A stretch of 64,000 bases of DNA from Acinetobacter sp. ANC 4805 (GCF_022549495.1 NZ_JAKZGD010000006.1:62001-126000), one strand, 5' to 3'. Counted from the stretch's first letter, positions 46,378-56,973 are shown. Notes: generated by a model from the sequence alone, not told the origin. A program made the numbers and translations.

Positions 46378-47021
46378 TGATTTAAAACTTATTCAATAGC
46401 AAAAAATAACGTTAAATCTAATGCAACAACAAAATCTAGCCTGATAAGTTGATTTAAAAACAAGCAAATACCACGCAATAAAGCTACATTTGTATTCTTT
46501 TTAAGCAAGATATTTTAAAGATTTATCTAAAAAATGTGATAAAGAATGTATTTATTCAACTTTTTAACAAACCACATAAATTCATTTTTTAACCAATTGT
46601 TAAATACAAACCACTGTATTAAATTTGTTTTTTAATAAAATTTATTTTACAAATGTATTAATTTCATATCTTTATGACATTTTAGACAGAAGTTTTTGTA
46701 AAAAAGTCACGTCATAATTTGTATTTATTTTCTACAATACATTTGTTCTACAAATACGCTACAATGCAACACTGTGGAAATACCACTGGGGTAAAATAGA
46801 TAGGTAAAACCATCATTAATAACGGTTTTATACAATTTACATGATGATTTTCTTATCTTTAATAAAGATGGTTTTATCGCCACTTTTAGGAAGATTTGTT
46901 ATAAACGAAATGTTAGAAAGAACAAATCTAATGTTTTTTCTAATGTATAAATTGTAGACATTTCATGGAATCTTGGGGTTGCATCTAACAACTCTGTGTA
47001 ACAAGCATAGGAAATAACTTA
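46378..47021. promoter_or_regulatory. Long leader region of the MarR regulator with repeated ACAAATGTATT motifs
   Basis: About 640 bp without a gene. ACAAATGTATT occurs at 46649-46659 and its exact reverse complement at 46736-46746. A related ACATTTGTATT is at 46486-46496. ATTTGT-TCT-ACAAAT at 46741-46755 is a palindrome with 3-nt spacer. The sites are candidates for MarR binding. Downstream, TAAAACC / GGTTTTA can pair near 46805-46830, suggesting a structured 5' region. Confidence 0.45.
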
Positions 47022-47486
47022 ATGCCTAAAAAATATGCGCGTTTTTTACCTACATCAGAAACATTTAACTTAGAAGACTTTCCTTATTTCTGGATTTCTC
47101 AAGTAAATGCACAGTACGTTCAAAATATCGACAACGTACTTAAAAAGTATGGTTTAGACAACTCTCGCCGTCGTATTTTAATTGCATTGAATGTAAAACC
47201 CCATGCAAGTGTGTCTGAACTTTCGGACATGGTCATTTCAAAAATGTCTACAACGACTAAAATCGTGTATCGCCTCAAAGATGAGGGATATATTGAAACA
47301 TATTCATGTAAAGAAGATGGTCGTATTACTCGTGTTTATCTGACAGATAAAGGCAAAGAAATGATTATAAAAATTAATGATTTAACTTCTGTAATCTTAG
47401 AGCAATCATTTGATGGTTTAACACCATTGCAAATCGAAAAAACGATGGAAATTTTGAAACATATGTTTAAAAATCTTGCACGTTAA
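47022..47486 (+). CDS. MarR family transcriptional regulator
   Basis: 154 residues. The winged helix spans about 40-115: SRRRILIALNVKPHASVSEL, the recognition helix KMSTTTKIVYRLKDEGYI, and the wing SCKEDGRITRVYLTDKGKEM. The N- and C-terminal helices form the dimer interface. No divergent catabolic or efflux gene lies nearby, but a long upstream region with repeated motifs suggests autoregulation. Ends at a strong terminator. Confidence 0.92.
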   Translation: MPKKYARFLPTSETFNLEDFPYFWISQVNAQYVQNIDNVLKKYGLDNSRRRILIALNVKPHASVSELSDMVISKMSTTTKIVYRLKDEGYIETYSCKEDGRITRVYLTDKGKEMIIKINDLTSVILEQSFDGLTPLQIEKTMEILKHMFKNLAR

Positions 47487-47504
47487 TTTTACAAAATACT
47501 AAAA

Positions 47505-47537
47505 CAAGGGCTTCCAAATAGAAGCCCTTGTTTTTTT
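47505..47537. terminator. Terminator between marR and the YedK gene
   Basis: CAAGGGCTTC / GAAGCCCTTG, 10 bp with a 6-nt loop and T7, between convergent genes. Confidence 0.85.
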
Positions 47538-47542
47538 ATGCC

Positions 47543-48211
47543 TTAAAAAAGGTCGAACATATTCATCTGAGGTGTTGGCTTTTCTATTTTAGTTTTAGGT
47601 ACATGTAAACATTCAAACTCTTCTACTGGAAATCCCTGCATAAATTGAATCATTTGATGTGGTTGTTTTAAACTCAGCCAATCATCAAGACAATCATGTG
47701 GAATAATGACGACGGATCGTTTTACATCACCAGGCTCGTGAAACTCTTTCATCATCGGATGGTCTATTGCATCCATCGTAAGCATCGCTGCGGAACGAAT
47801 AATTTCATTCTCGATTTTGCAAATTTCATAAAGTGCTGCAATATAAAATGCTTTGCCATCTTTACGCCGTACGCCCCATCGTTGCGGTTTATTCTCAATA
47901 TATTTACTTTCATAAAACTCAGTCACTGGAATCACACCGAACTTGCATTTATACGCTGCATATTGAAAGCTAGGCTTCTGAAAAATGGTTTCATGTCGAG
48001 CATTATAAGCACGTTTAGAACTGTTAATATCCTCTGCCCATTTCGGCACTAAACCAAATAATACTTCTCGCCACTCCAATCCATGTTCAGATTTAAACAA
48101 TAGTGGAGTTTTATAACTTGGATAAATCTCATCGGGACAGTTAAAAGGCACAAGTGGTAGTTCAAGTTGTTGTAATTGCTCAAGTGTTATTGGTTTGTAG
48201 TTAGCACACAT
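47543..48211 (-). CDS. yedK: SOS response-associated peptidase YedK (HMCES family)
   Basis: 222 residues. Starts MCANYKP, giving Cys2 as the residue that links to abasic sites in single-stranded DNA. The family's FGLVPKWAED, KRAYNARHETIF, CKFGVIPVTEFYE and MLTMDAIDHPMMKEFHE (catalytic Glu and His) are all there. It protects abasic sites by forming a thiazolidine cross-link. No SOS box was identified upstream. Confidence 0.93.
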   Translation of the reverse strand: MCANYKPITLEQLQQLELPLVPFNCPDEIYPSYKTPLLFKSEHGLEWREVLFGLVPKWAEDINSSKRAYNARHETIFQKPSFQYAAYKCKFGVIPVTEFYESKYIENKPQRWGVRRKDGKAFYIAALYEICKIENEIIRSAAMLTMDAIDHPMMKEFHEPGDVKRSVVIIPHDCLDDWLSLKQPHQMIQFMQGFPVEEFECLHVPKTKIEKPTPQMNMFDLF

Positions 48212-48233
48212 AAAATCACAAGCACCTTATTTA

Positions 48234-48260
48234 ATAAAAAAAGCCTCCGAAGAGGCTTTT
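48234..48260 (-). terminator. glcB terminator
   Basis: On the minus strand AAAAGCCTC-TTCG-GAGGCTTTT, a stable tetraloop hairpin followed by TTT. Confidence 0.85.
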
Positions 48261-48274
48261 TATTTTAGATGAAA

Positions 48275-50437
48275 TTAATCACCTGTATAACCTTTAAGTT
48301 TTAAACGTGCAGCATGTAACAATGGCTCTGTATAACCAGATGGTTGCTCAGCGCCCTTGAAGATCAAATCAGCAGCAGCTTGGAATGCAATACCATCGAA
48401 GTTTGGTGCCATTGCTGTATATAGTGGATCATTCGCATTTTGCTGATCTACAATTACAGCCATACGCTTAAGCACTTCTTCAACTTGCTCACGTGTTACG
48501 ATATTGTGACGTAACCAGTTCGCAACGTGTTGAGAAGAAATACGTAAAGTTGCACGGTCTTCCATTAAACCAACGTTGTTGATATCTGGAACTTTAGAAC
48601 AACCTACACCCAAGTCAACCCAACGAACAACATAACCCAAGATACCTTGACAGTTATTTTCAAGCTCATTGTTTAGCTCTTCAGCCGTCCAGTTTGTTTC
48701 TGGTGCAAAAGGAGGGGTTAGCAAGTCATCTAAAGACAACATTGCTTCAGCAAGCAATTCATCTTGACGTGCTTTTACATTGATTTGGTGGTAATGCATA
48801 GCATGAAGTGCAGCACCTGTAGGTGATGGAACCCACGCACAAGAAGCACCAGCATTCGGATGAGCTGTCTTAGTCGCCAACATATCTTTCATGCTATCTG
48901 GTTTTGGCCACATGCCTTTACCAATTTGCGCTTTACCTTGTAAACCACATGCTAAACCAATTGCAACGTTACGATTTTCATAAGCAGCAATCCATTTTTG
49001 CGCTTTAACAGCTTCTTTACGTACCATTGGCGCTGCTTCCATAGACGTATGGATTTCATCACCCGTACGATCCATGAAGCCTGTGTTAATGAAAATTGTA
49101 CGGTCTTTTGCAGCAGCGATACAATTTTTCAAGTTAACAGAAGTACGACGTTCTTCGTCCATGATACCAATTTTGAGTGTTTTTGCAGGTAAGCCAAGCG
49201 CTTGTTCTGCACGTTCAAACAACTCTACCGCAAATGCAACTTCTTCTGGGCCATGCATTTTTGGTTTAACGATATACATTGAACCTTTACGAGAGTTTTT
49301 ATTCTCATTTTCACCGCGAATATCAGCAACAGTAAGCAATGGTGTAACCAATGCATCCATGATGCCTTCAAATACTTCTTCACCTTCTACAAGGATCGCT
49401 GGGTTAGTCATCAAGTGACCAACATTACGAAGAAGCATCAATGAACGACCATGTAAAGTTGTTGTACCACCGATTAAGTTCTGAATTGTACGGTCTTTGT
49501 TTAGAGAACGAGTAATGGTTTTACCATTTTTCTCGATTGACTCTTGCAAATCACCTTTCATTAAACCTAACCAGTTACGGTAGCCTTCAACTTTTTCTTC
49601 TGCATCAACAGCAGCAACAGAATCTTCCAAATCTTGGATCGTTGTAATTGCTGCTTCAAGTGTTAAGTCTTTTACACCAGCTGCATCTGTCTTACCAATT
49701 GGGCTATTTGCATCGATATCAATAATAACGTGCAAGCCATTATTTAATAAAACGATTTCAACTGGGTTTGCAGCTTCACCATTAAAGCCAACAAATTGAG
49801 CTTCATGTGCTAAAGATGTTGTAGAACCATCTTTTAAAGTCACAACTAAACGATTGTGATCAACTGCATACTTAGTTGCATCGGCATGAGAACCTTGAGC
49901 AAGTGGGAATGTTTGATTAAGAAAATCTTTAGCGAAAGCAATTACTTTATCGCCACGGACTGGGTTGTACCCTTTACCTTTCTCTGCACCATTTTCTTCA
50001 GAAATTACATCGGTACCGTAAAGTGCATCATATAATGAACCCCAACGTGCATTTGCAGCATTTAAGCAGTAACGTGCATTACGTACAGGTACAACAAGCT
50101 GTGGACCAGCTAATAGTGCAATTTCTTCATCTACATTTTCAGTCGTTACTTGGAAATCAGCAACTTCTGGTACTAAGTAACCGATTTCAGTTAAAAATGC
50201 TTTATACGCATTTAACTCAAATTCATTATTACGATGCCATTCATCAATCTTAGCTTGGATTTCATCACGCTTCGCTAATAGTGCTTTATTCTTTGGACTA
50301 AGATCGACAACGACTTGCTCGAAATTTTTCCAGTAAGTTTCACTGTCTAGACCAGAACCTGGTAAAGCTTCATTTTCGATGAAATCGTAAAGTTCTTTAG
50401 CAATTGCTAGCTTGCCTTGTTGAATACGTACAGTCAT
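48275..50437 (-). CDS. glcB: Malate synthase G
   Basis: 720 residues (723 in E. coli). It condenses glyoxylate and acetyl-CoA to malate. Signatures include [17 protein letters not shown] near residue 215, [19 protein letters not shown] near residue 385 and [16 protein letters not shown]. The C-terminal catalytic region contains [20 protein letters not shown]. Monocistronic, with about 290 bp of AT-rich promoter region upstream. No glyoxylate-cycle partner (aceA) or glcD is in the window. Confidence 0.97.
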   Translation of the reverse strand: MTVRIQQGKLAIAKELYDFIENEALPGSGLDSETYWKNFEQVVVDLSPKNKALLAKRDEIQAKIDEWHRNNEFELNAYKAFLTEIGYLVPEVADFQVTTENVDEEIALLAGPQLVVPVRNARYCLNAANARWGSLYDALYGTDVISEENGAEKGKGYNPVRGDKVIAFAKDFLNQTFPLAQGSHADATKYAVDHNRLVVTLKDGSTTSLAHEAQFVGFNGEAANPVEIVLLNNGLHVIIDIDANSPIGKTDAAGVKDLTLEAAITTIQDLEDSVAAVDAEEKVEGYRNWLGLMKGDLQESIEKNGKTITRSLNKDRTIQNLIGGTTTLHGRSLMLLRNVGHLMTNPAILVEGEEVFEGIMDALVTPLLTVADIRGENENKNSRKGSMYIVKPKMHGPEEVAFAVELFERAEQALGLPAKTLKIGIMDEERRTSVNLKNCIAAAKDRTIFINTGFMDRTGDEIHTSMEAAPMVRKEAVKAQKWIAAYENRNVAIGLACGLQGKAQIGKGMWPKPDSMKDMLATKTAHPNAGASCAWVPSPTGAALHAMHYHQINVKARQDELLAEAMLSLDDLLTPPFAPETNWTAEELNNELENNCQGILGYVVRWVDLGVGCSKVPDINNVGLMEDRATLRISSQHVANWLRHNIVTREQVEEVLKRMAVIVDQQNANDPLYTAMAPNFDGIAFQAAADLIFKGAEQPSGYTEPLLHAARLKLKGYTGD

Positions 50438-50692
50438 TGTCTTTCCTGATGGTGCTAACTTTTTATAACAAGAAACCTAGTATACCGATTTATACTAGCC
50501 TGAATAGTAATATCACATTGCTAAATAGTAAGCATTTTCTTAGTTTAAGTATTGACAAATATACTTTTTATTAACATCAAAAACCAAATGATGTACTACT
50601 TAGCCCTATTTATGCGACACACTCGCTTTCTCAAACTCATCTAGTTATAACAAAATTCAATTAAGAATAAAGCTTTGTCTATCTGAATTTAT

Positions 50693-50720
50693 AAAAAAGG
50701 CATTCCGTAGAATGCCCTTA
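50693..50720 (-). terminator. zapE terminator
   Basis: GGCATTC-CGTA-GAATGCC flanked on the minus-strand 3' side by six T. Confidence 0.8.
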
Positions 50721-50724
50721 AAAT

Positions 50725-51870
50725 TTATGAGGTTTTTGAAACTTGAATTTGGCGATGTTCTGAGTGCAGATAATCATCCGATTGCATTTCCAATAAACGT
50801 GAACGAGTTCGTTCAATTTCAAATGCTAATCTTTCACCTTCATAGAGATCAATAATCGAATCTTCTGAGGTTAAAAGCAGCTTCACACCACGATCATAAA
50901 ACTCATCGACTAAATAGATAAAACGACGTGTTCCTTCCGAAAGGAAATCCGTTAAATGTGGTACGTTACTCACCAGTACCGTATTATAAATATTAGCAAT
51001 TTCAATAAAGTCGGCAGGACTACGTGGCTTAAAACATAACTCAGAAAATTCACACCACAATACATCTTCAGTATGACCCAAGGTTTCTACAATTCGGTTA
51101 TTAATCATAATTGGGGTATTAGAAAGCGTTTGTGTATGTGTCAACGCTTGAAAACGTTCAAACATCCATGCTTGTGCATCATGACTCAAAGGATGCTTAA
51201 ACAATTGCGCCTGTTTCAAAACGCGTAACCGATAATCAACACCAGCATCGACATTCAATACAGCACAATTTTTCTGTACCAAGTCAATTGTAGGAAGAAA
51301 ACGGTCACGATGGATACCATTTTTATATAAACCTTCTGGTGCAATATTAGACGTCGCAATCAACGTGACGCCACGTTCAAATAACTTTTGAAATAAATCA
51401 CTAATAATCATTGCATCCGTCACATTTGATACAAAAAACTCATCAAAACAAATGACAACCGCATTTTTATAAATCTGATCAGCAACAGAATCTAATGGAT
51501 TACGTTGACCTGAAAGCTTATTCAATTCTTTATGCACATGTTGCATAAAATGATGGAAATGCATTCGGGTTTTACGGCGAAATGGAACTGATTCATAAAA
51601 TTGATCCATCAACCATGTTTTCCCACGTCCTACACCACCCCACATATAAACACCTTTTGGGTAGGTTTGACGACGGAAACGTCTAAATGCTTTCTTTGAG
51701 GCTTTATAACGTGTGAGCAACTCTTTCCATACTCGATCTAACTCTTGCACTGCCTGAGCTTGAGCTTCATCTGGCATGAATTGACCTGATTCAATTGCTT
51801 GAGCATAACGCTCTGCAGGTGAGATCGGCATAAATGAAGTGTTATGTGAGTCTGGTTTAGAATTTGACAT
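50725..51870 (-). CDS. zapE: Cell division protein ZapE (AFG1-type ATPase)
   Basis: 381 residues (375 in E. coli). Walker A GGVGRGKTWLMD near residue 77, followed by MHFHHFM near residue 103. Walker B VICFDEFFVSN near residue 142 and the sensor ATSNIAPEGLY also match. ZapE associates with the Z-ring under stress; AFG1 homologues act in protein quality control. Monocistronic. Confidence 0.95.
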   Translation of the reverse strand: MSNSKPDSHNTSFMPISPAERYAQAIESGQFMPDEAQAQAVQELDRVWKELLTRYKASKKAFRRFRRQTYPKGVYMWGGVGRGKTWLMDQFYESVPFRRKTRMHFHHFMQHVHKELNKLSGQRNPLDSVADQIYKNAVVICFDEFFVSNVTDAMIISDLFQKLFERGVTLIATSNIAPEGLYKNGIHRDRFLPTIDLVQKNCAVLNVDAGVDYRLRVLKQAQLFKHPLSHDAQAWMFERFQALTHTQTLSNTPIMINNRIVETLGHTEDVLWCEFSELCFKPRSPADFIEIANIYNTVLVSNVPHLTDFLSEGTRRFIYLVDEFYDRGVKLLLTSEDSIIDLYEGERLAFEIERTRSRLLEMQSDDYLHSEHRQIQVSKTS

Positions 51871-51989
51871 AAGGTGTTATTACAATTTTAATTGGTGAAA
51901 ATTATATCGAACATTGAGTCCAAAGACATTAGATTTTAGGCTTAATTATCATGCAGTTTAAACATCATAATGTACCATTCTTTTACCAT

Positions 51990-53030
51990 TTAATGATTTC
52001 GATTATATTGGCGTGGGCTTTGACCAAACCAGCGTTTAAAAGCATGATTAAACGCCGCAGGCTCAGAATAACCGAGCATTTCTGCAACTTGTTCTATCGA
52101 ATATGCACTATCTTCAATAAATTTTAATGCCTTCTGCTTAATTAATCTTTCGCGAATTTCTTTATAACTGGTTTGTAATTGCTGCAATTTATGTCTTAGA
52201 GTCCTCTCAGGAATCTTTAATGCACATGCTGTTTCAGACATTGTAGGTATTACACCATTTTGCATTTCAAGATATTCCTCGACATATTCTAAAATGGTTA
52301 ACTTTGCACTGGTACTTCGTTCTAATTTATTCAGATCTTGTAGGCATTTTTCTTCATAAACACGATAAGTTAACGCATCAGCAGATGGAATTTTAATATT
52401 TAAAATTTTAGTGTTTTTTAGAATGAAAGAAGCCTGCTGACATTCAAACTTAACATCTAGGCCATAATATTGCTGATAAGCTTTTATTAATTCCATTTCT
52501 CTTGGTATTTGAAATGGTAGCTCTATTTGAATATCAGGAATTTCAAGCCCCATCATTTTAAAAATATCTTGTAGAAATTTATATGTACCAGATATTTCAC
52601 ATTGAGCACGAAATTGTCCCAAATGTGTATTTAAATCAATAGGTTGATAATGTAAGTGGATGAAATTCTTTTCAATGTTCAGTTGTAATGAACCAAATAG
52701 ATGTGTCAATTGTTGAAAACGTACACCATTTAATAGCGCGTTATGTAAAGTATCACTTGTGACAAGTAGCATCAGGAATGGACCATACCCTGCAAGTGCA
52801 TAATGCTGTCCAATCACTAAACCTTGTTCTGGAGAAATATCCTGACTAATATATTGTAAGATGTCCCATTCAATTTCATCAGCAATGATCGAATTCGGAT
52901 CTAAAGCATCGGCGAGAATCCCCATATCTGCTAAACGAGCATCTACATCTATGCCGACATGACGCATGCCCTGAATTAAATACATCAATCCGAGGATAGA
53001 TCTCTTCATAATTCTGAATGCAGTTCCCAA
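51990..53030 (-). CDS. AraC family transcriptional regulator (OruR-like)
   Basis: 346 residues. An N-terminal arabinose-binding-type (AraC_binding_2/DUF) domain covers about 20-210. The C-terminal double HTH covers about 240-346: IPERTLRHKLQQLQTSYKEI and SIEQVAEMLGYSEPAAFNHAFKRWFGQSPRQY. This type often regulates an adjacent catabolic gene. It is divergent from the flavin monooxygenase gene with about 130 bp between starts, so it is the likely regulator. An ATG at 53012 could also serve as start. Confidence 0.92.
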   Translation of the reverse strand: MGTAFRIMKRSILGLMYLIQGMRHVGIDVDARLADMGILADALDPNSIIADEIEWDILQYISQDISPEQGLVIGQHYALAGYGPFLMLLVTSDTLHNALLNGVRFQQLTHLFGSLQLNIEKNFIHLHYQPIDLNTHLGQFRAQCEISGTYKFLQDIFKMMGLEIPDIQIELPFQIPREMELIKAYQQYYGLDVKFECQQASFILKNTKILNIKIPSADALTYRVYEEKCLQDLNKLERSTSAKLTILEYVEEYLEMQNGVIPTMSETACALKIPERTLRHKLQQLQTSYKEIRERLIKQKALKFIEDSAYSIEQVAEMLGYSEPAAFNHAFKRWFGQSPRQYNRNH

Positions 53031-53164
53031 AACCTTAATGTTGTACTATAAAAAAACACAGAAATGAATTGCCGAAATGATCAAGTTCTGCGTCTATATA
53101 ATCATATTTAATCTCCATAAAACCTTTAAACTTGCACGAAATTTAGATGTATAGGGCATGGACT

Positions 53165-54679
53165 ATGCGTGATGTAACCCAAAATGCTATTCAAAAAACC
53201 AAAGTTGCAATTATCGGTGCAGGTTTTGGTGGTTTAGCAATGTCTATTCGACTATTACAAAGTCAAATCAAAGATTTTGTAATTTTAGAAAAAACCAATG
53301 ACGTTGGTGGCACATGGCGTGAAAACCAATACCCAGGTGCAGCGTGCGATGTTCAATCACACATGTATTCGCTTTCATTTGCACCAAAAACAGATTGGTC
53401 TAAACGCTACGCTGAAGCAGATGAAATTTTCGAATATATTCAAGATATTACTGAACAGTATAAATTAAAAGATTATTGCAAATTCAATCATGAAGTTAGC
53501 CATGCTGAATTTGATGAAAATCGTAATGTTTGGACTTTAGAATTTAAAGATCAACCAACGATTGAAGCACAATTCGTGATCTTTGCCTCGGGCCCTTTAC
53601 ACGTTCCACAAATTCCTCATTTAAAAGGCATTGAGAAATTTAAAGGCAAAGTTTTCCATTCTTCACAATGGGATCACAAATACAGCTTAGAAGGCAAAGC
53701 CGTTGCTTCTATTGGTACGGGTGGTAGTGCGATTCAATATATTCCAGAAATCGCACAAGAAGTGAAACAGCTTTATGTATTCCAACGTACTGCTGCATGG
53801 GTAATTCCACGTGATGAGCGTAAATATTCTCAATTAAGCAAGTCTTTGTTTAAAGCATCTAATATTTATCGTCAAATCCATCGTACTCGTTTGTACTGGA
53901 CCAATGAATCACGTGTTGTGCCAATCGTACAACCACAGATCATGAAATATGGTCAAAAACTTGCTGAAGCTTTCATTCGTTTCCAAGTCAAAGACAAAGC
54001 ATTAGCTAAAAAGCTGACTCCTGATTTTGTCATGGGTTGTAAGCGTATTTTGATTTCAAATAAGTACTTCCCTACATTCAACCGTAAAAATGTTGAATTA
54101 ATTACCGATGGTGTTCAAGAAATCACAGCAAACGGCATTATTACCAAAGATGGTAAAGAGCGTCAGATTGACTGTTTGATTTATGGTACAGGTTTTATTA
54201 CCGATCCACGCATTTACTTAAAACATTTCGATTGTGTTGGACGTAATGGAATTGAGCTTAAACAAGCTTGGAAAGATGGTGCAGAAAGCTACTATGGCAT
54301 GAGCACTAAAAACTTTCCTAACCTGTTCCAACTCTTAGGCCCAAATACAATTTTAGGTCATAACTCTGTTATTTTCATGATTGAATCTCAAGTAAACTAT
54401 ATCTTGCAGTTGATTCAAACAGTGGACAAAACAGGATCTCAAGCTGTTGAAATTAAGCAGGAAGTTCAAGATCAGTTCAATGAACGTGTACAAGAACAGC
54501 TTAAAGGCACAGTTTGGCAAGCAGGCGGATGTAGCAGTTGGTATCAAGCTGCTGACGGTAAAAACTTCTCATTATGGCCAACGTATACTTGGAAATATTG
54601 GTTAGAAACTCGCAAAGTAAATGTCGCTGATTATAATTTTATCAATACGACAGCAAATGCAAAAAACAATGCAGCCTAA
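53165..54679 (+). CDS. Flavin-containing monooxygenase, Baeyer-Villiger type
   Basis: 504 residues from ATG 53165, supported by AGGG; ATG 53147 would add six residues. FAD-binding GAGFGG near residue 18, NADPH-binding GTGGSA near residue 180, and the type I BVMO fingerprint FKGKVFHSSQWDH at about 155-167 (F-x-G-x-x-x-H-x-x-x-W-D). It inserts oxygen next to a carbonyl (ketone to ester) or oxidises similar compounds; substrate unknown. Paired with the divergent AraC regulator. Confidence 0.92.
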   Translation: MRDVTQNAIQKTKVAIIGAGFGGLAMSIRLLQSQIKDFVILEKTNDVGGTWRENQYPGAACDVQSHMYSLSFAPKTDWSKRYAEADEIFEYIQDITEQYKLKDYCKFNHEVSHAEFDENRNVWTLEFKDQPTIEAQFVIFASGPLHVPQIPHLKGIEKFKGKVFHSSQWDHKYSLEGKAVASIGTGGSAIQYIPEIAQEVKQLYVFQRTAAWVIPRDERKYSQLSKSLFKASNIYRQIHRTRLYWTNESRVVPIVQPQIMKYGQKLAEAFIRFQVKDKALAKKLTPDFVMGCKRILISNKYFPTFNRKNVELITDGVQEITANGIITKDGKERQIDCLIYGTGFITDPRIYLKHFDCVGRNGIELKQAWKDGAESYYGMSTKNFPNLFQLLGPNTILGHNSVIFMIESQVNYILQLIQTVDKTGSQAVEIKQEVQDQFNERVQEQLKGTVWQAGGCSSWYQAADGKNFSLWPTYTWKYWLETRKVNVADYNFINTTANAKNNAA

Positions 54680-54698
54680 TCAATAATTATTCATAATA

Positions 54699-54726
54699 AG
54701 CAGGTTATTCGTAGCCTGCTTTTTTT
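54699..54726 (+). terminator. Terminator between the monooxygenase gene and lysO-like gene
   Basis: AGCAGG / CCTGCT stem with a 10-nt loop, followed by seven T. The last T is immediately before the ATG at 54727. Confidence 0.75.
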
Positions 54727-55644
54727 ATGCAATCTTTTGTACTTATTTTCCAAATTTTTCTCGCAATAAGCTTAGGCTATTTTGTAGCACCTCAACTATC
54801 TCAGCAGATTAAACAATTTGTATTTAAAATTCTTCCCTACTTTTCTTATCTATTATTGATCAGTGTTGCATTTGAACTCACCCAAGCCTTAAATCATATT
54901 TCAAATCCAATTGCAATTTTACCCCCTGCATTGCTAATTGCATTTACAACCTCAATCGGCTCATTCTTTATCTGTTTAATTACCTACACACTTATAGACC
55001 GCCAAAGCGTACAAGGAAAAATTTCATTACATCTATTTATGAATGCATTAAAGAATATTGCTAAAGCATTCTTCGCTTTAGGTATTGGAATTTTGCTTGG
55101 AATACTAATAAATACATCAAATATACAAATTGTATTTAACAGTTGGTATTTATTACTCGTGTTTATCTTTCTAATCGGTGTTGAACTTGCTTTTACACAA
55201 TTTGATCGTAGTTGGTTAGGTTGGAGAGTACTACTTGTTCCTGCCGCAGCCTTTGTCGGTTCTTGTCTGGCTGCAATCATCAATTATCTCATTCTATCTC
55301 ATGATTATACCCTGAATGAAATGATGGCTTTAGCTCAAGGTTATGGTTGGTATTCCATGTCTGGAATTTTGTTTACTGAATTACATTCAGCCAAGCTCGG
55401 TGGCATTGCATTATTAACAGATTTATTTAGAGAAATTTTCGCCATTTTACTTATGTATTGTTTAGGTTGGCGATTTCCACGGTCGGCAATTTCAAGCGCA
55501 GGTGCGACTTCAATGGATGTTACGCTTGCAATGGTCAAACAGTCATGTGGCACACATTACATACCACATGCAATGATGAGCGGATTAATTCTGTCATTAC
55601 TTGCACCACTCTTAATCAGCTTATTTTTAAATTTGAAATTCTAG
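54727..55644 (+). CDS. lysO: LysO-family amino acid exporter-like membrane protein
   Basis: 305 residues, about eight membrane helices. The C-terminal half contains AQGYGWYSMSG near residue 205 and LGGIALLTDLFREI near residue 225, then SAGATSMDVTLAMVKQSCG, which match LysO/YbjE (DUF340), the lysine exporter. No Shine-Dalgarno exists: the ATG directly follows the T-run of the upstream terminator. That would make the mRNA leaderless or poorly translated unless it starts elsewhere. Symbol by family resemblance. Confidence 0.8.
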   Translation: MQSFVLIFQIFLAISLGYFVAPQLSQQIKQFVFKILPYFSYLLLISVAFELTQALNHISNPIAILPPALLIAFTTSIGSFFICLITYTLIDRQSVQGKISLHLFMNALKNIAKAFFALGIGILLGILINTSNIQIVFNSWYLLLVFIFLIGVELAFTQFDRSWLGWRVLLVPAAAFVGSCLAAIINYLILSHDYTLNEMMALAQGYGWYSMSGILFTELHSAKLGGIALLTDLFREIFAILLMYCLGWRFPRSAISSAGATSMDVTLAMVKQSCGTHYIPHAMMSGLILSLLAPLLISLFLNLKF

Positions 55645-55885
55645 TGATACATCTCATCACTTAGAAATGGACTCATTATCTCTATTATCTTGGCGGCACA
55701 CACGTCGCCCATCGCTATTTTGCACTGATTCAAAAACAATACTTTGGAATAGCTCAGATATATCATCAGCTAAATAAAAGACTTTTATTACTTTTCATCC
55801 ATGAAAAGTAAAGCATTGTCTATACAAAAAGTACTCGACAATTCTAGCTGATGAGATTGTATTCAGATTGATAAAAATCTGTGGC

Positions 55886-56566
55886 TTAGATCGAGGCGAG
55901 AATCGACTTCAGCATTTCAGTTGGATTTTCCGCCTTGGTAATTGGACGACCAATCACCAAATGCGTAGAACCATCGAGCATTGCTTGTTTAGGTGTCACA
56001 ATACGTTTTTGATCATCTGCATTTGAGCCTTCAGGGCGAATACCTGGCGTCACCAATCCAAAATCAGCGTTCAATATCTCACGAAGAATTTTTGCTTCTT
56101 GTGCAGAACAAACCACGCCATCTAAGCCGCTTTCTTGCGTCAGTTTAGCTAAGCGTTTTACATGTTCTACAGGTTCAATATCCAAACCGATATCACGTAA
56201 ATCTTCACGCCCCATTGACGTCAACACAGTAACAGCAATCAGCTGAGTCTGATAGTTCCCTGCTTTGAGTCTTTCAACACAAGTTTCCATCATTTTACGA
56301 CCGCCTGAAGCATGAACATTCACCATCCATACACCAAGATCTGCCGCAGCACAGACAGCTTGCGCTGTTGTATTCGGAATATCATGAAATTTTAAATCAA
56401 GAAAAACTTCAAAACCTTTATCTTGTAAGGTTTTAACAACACTTGGACCTTCATGAGTAAAAAGCTCTTTGCCCACTTTGACACGACATAAAGCAGGATC
56501 AAGCTGATCCACAATCGTTAAAGCGTCGTACTCGCTTTTTGCATCTAGCGCAACAATGATACTCAA
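55886..56566 (-). CDS. pyrF: Orotidine 5'-phosphate decarboxylase
   Basis: 226 residues (245 in E. coli). Catalytic segment [14 protein letters not shown] near residue 58 (Asp-Lys-x-x-Asp), KVGKELF and the phosphate-binding TPGIRPEG and VIGRPIT. Last step of UMP synthesis. Downstream of lapA, as in enterobacteria, but separated by a terminator-like hairpin overlapping the lapA stop. Confidence 0.96.
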   Translation of the reverse strand: MSIIVALDAKSEYDALTIVDQLDPALCRVKVGKELFTHEGPSVVKTLQDKGFEVFLDLKFHDIPNTTAQAVCAAADLGVWMVNVHASGGRKMMETCVERLKAGNYQTQLIAVTVLTSMGREDLRDIGLDIEPVEHVKRLAKLTQESGLDGVVCSAQEAKILREILNADFGLVTPGIRPEGSNADDQKRIVTPKQAMLDGSTHLVIGRPITKAENPTEMLKSILASI

Positions 56567-56583
56567 GAGCTTGCCTTCCTGAT

Positions 56584-56614
56584 AAAAATAAAGCCCATAT
56601 TATAATGGGCTTTT
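56584..56614 (-). terminator. Hairpin between lapA and pyrF
   Basis: AAAGCCCAT-ATTATA-ATGGGCTTT with A/T tracts outside, overlapping the lapA stop codon; on the minus strand followed by ATTTTTATC. Confidence 0.7.
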
Positions 56615-56959
56615 ATTTTCATTGGTAATATCCAATACAGTTTTTTCGTGTCTTACACTTGCAGCAGCTTCTGCGGCTGCTTGCTGAGCAAGCTGAATTT
56701 GCTCTTTTCTAAGGTGATCTATATCTTTGCGTAATCGCTTAATTTCCCAATTTGTTTGGAAAACTCGAAAAACCTGTACACCTAGTAGCAAACCAACCAA
56801 AATACCCAATGCTAAAGTAAGTAAAAGTAATAAACCTAAGCGCATTGCTGGAACTTGGGTAAATAATAAATTTACAGCTAACTCTGTTGGGTTTTGAAGC
56901 ACTAGAGCAAGTGAATAACCAAAAATGGCGATGAGTAATGCTATAAGGATATAACGCAT
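56600..56959 (-). CDS. lapA: LapA-domain (DUF1049) membrane protein
   Basis: 119 residues from ATG 56959 (MRYILIALLIAIFG); ATG 56965 is another possibility. Two transmembrane helices (about 2-20 and 43-63) and a C-terminal coiled coil (about 75-105, EIKRLRKDIDHLRKEQIQ). LapA works with LapB in lipopolysaccharide assembly in E. coli; lapB, usually the next gene, is not here, and pyrF follows. 14 bp downstream of ihfB. Confidence 0.88.
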   Translation of the reverse strand: MRYILIALLIAIFGYSLALVLQNPTELAVNLLFTQVPAMRLGLLLLLTLALGILVGLLLGVQVFRVFQTNWEIKRLRKDIDHLRKEQIQLAQQAAAEAAASVRHEKTVLDITNENKSPL

Positions 56960-56973
56960 GAACACCTCAGTTT

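Noticed and set aside
55657..55795. A 45-codon minus-strand frame (ADDISELFQSIVFESVQNSD near the middle) between the LysO-like gene and pyrF
   Set aside because: The sequence looks protein-like but has no start codon with a ribosome binding site and no recognisable family; it could be a relic, but evidence is too thin for a feature.
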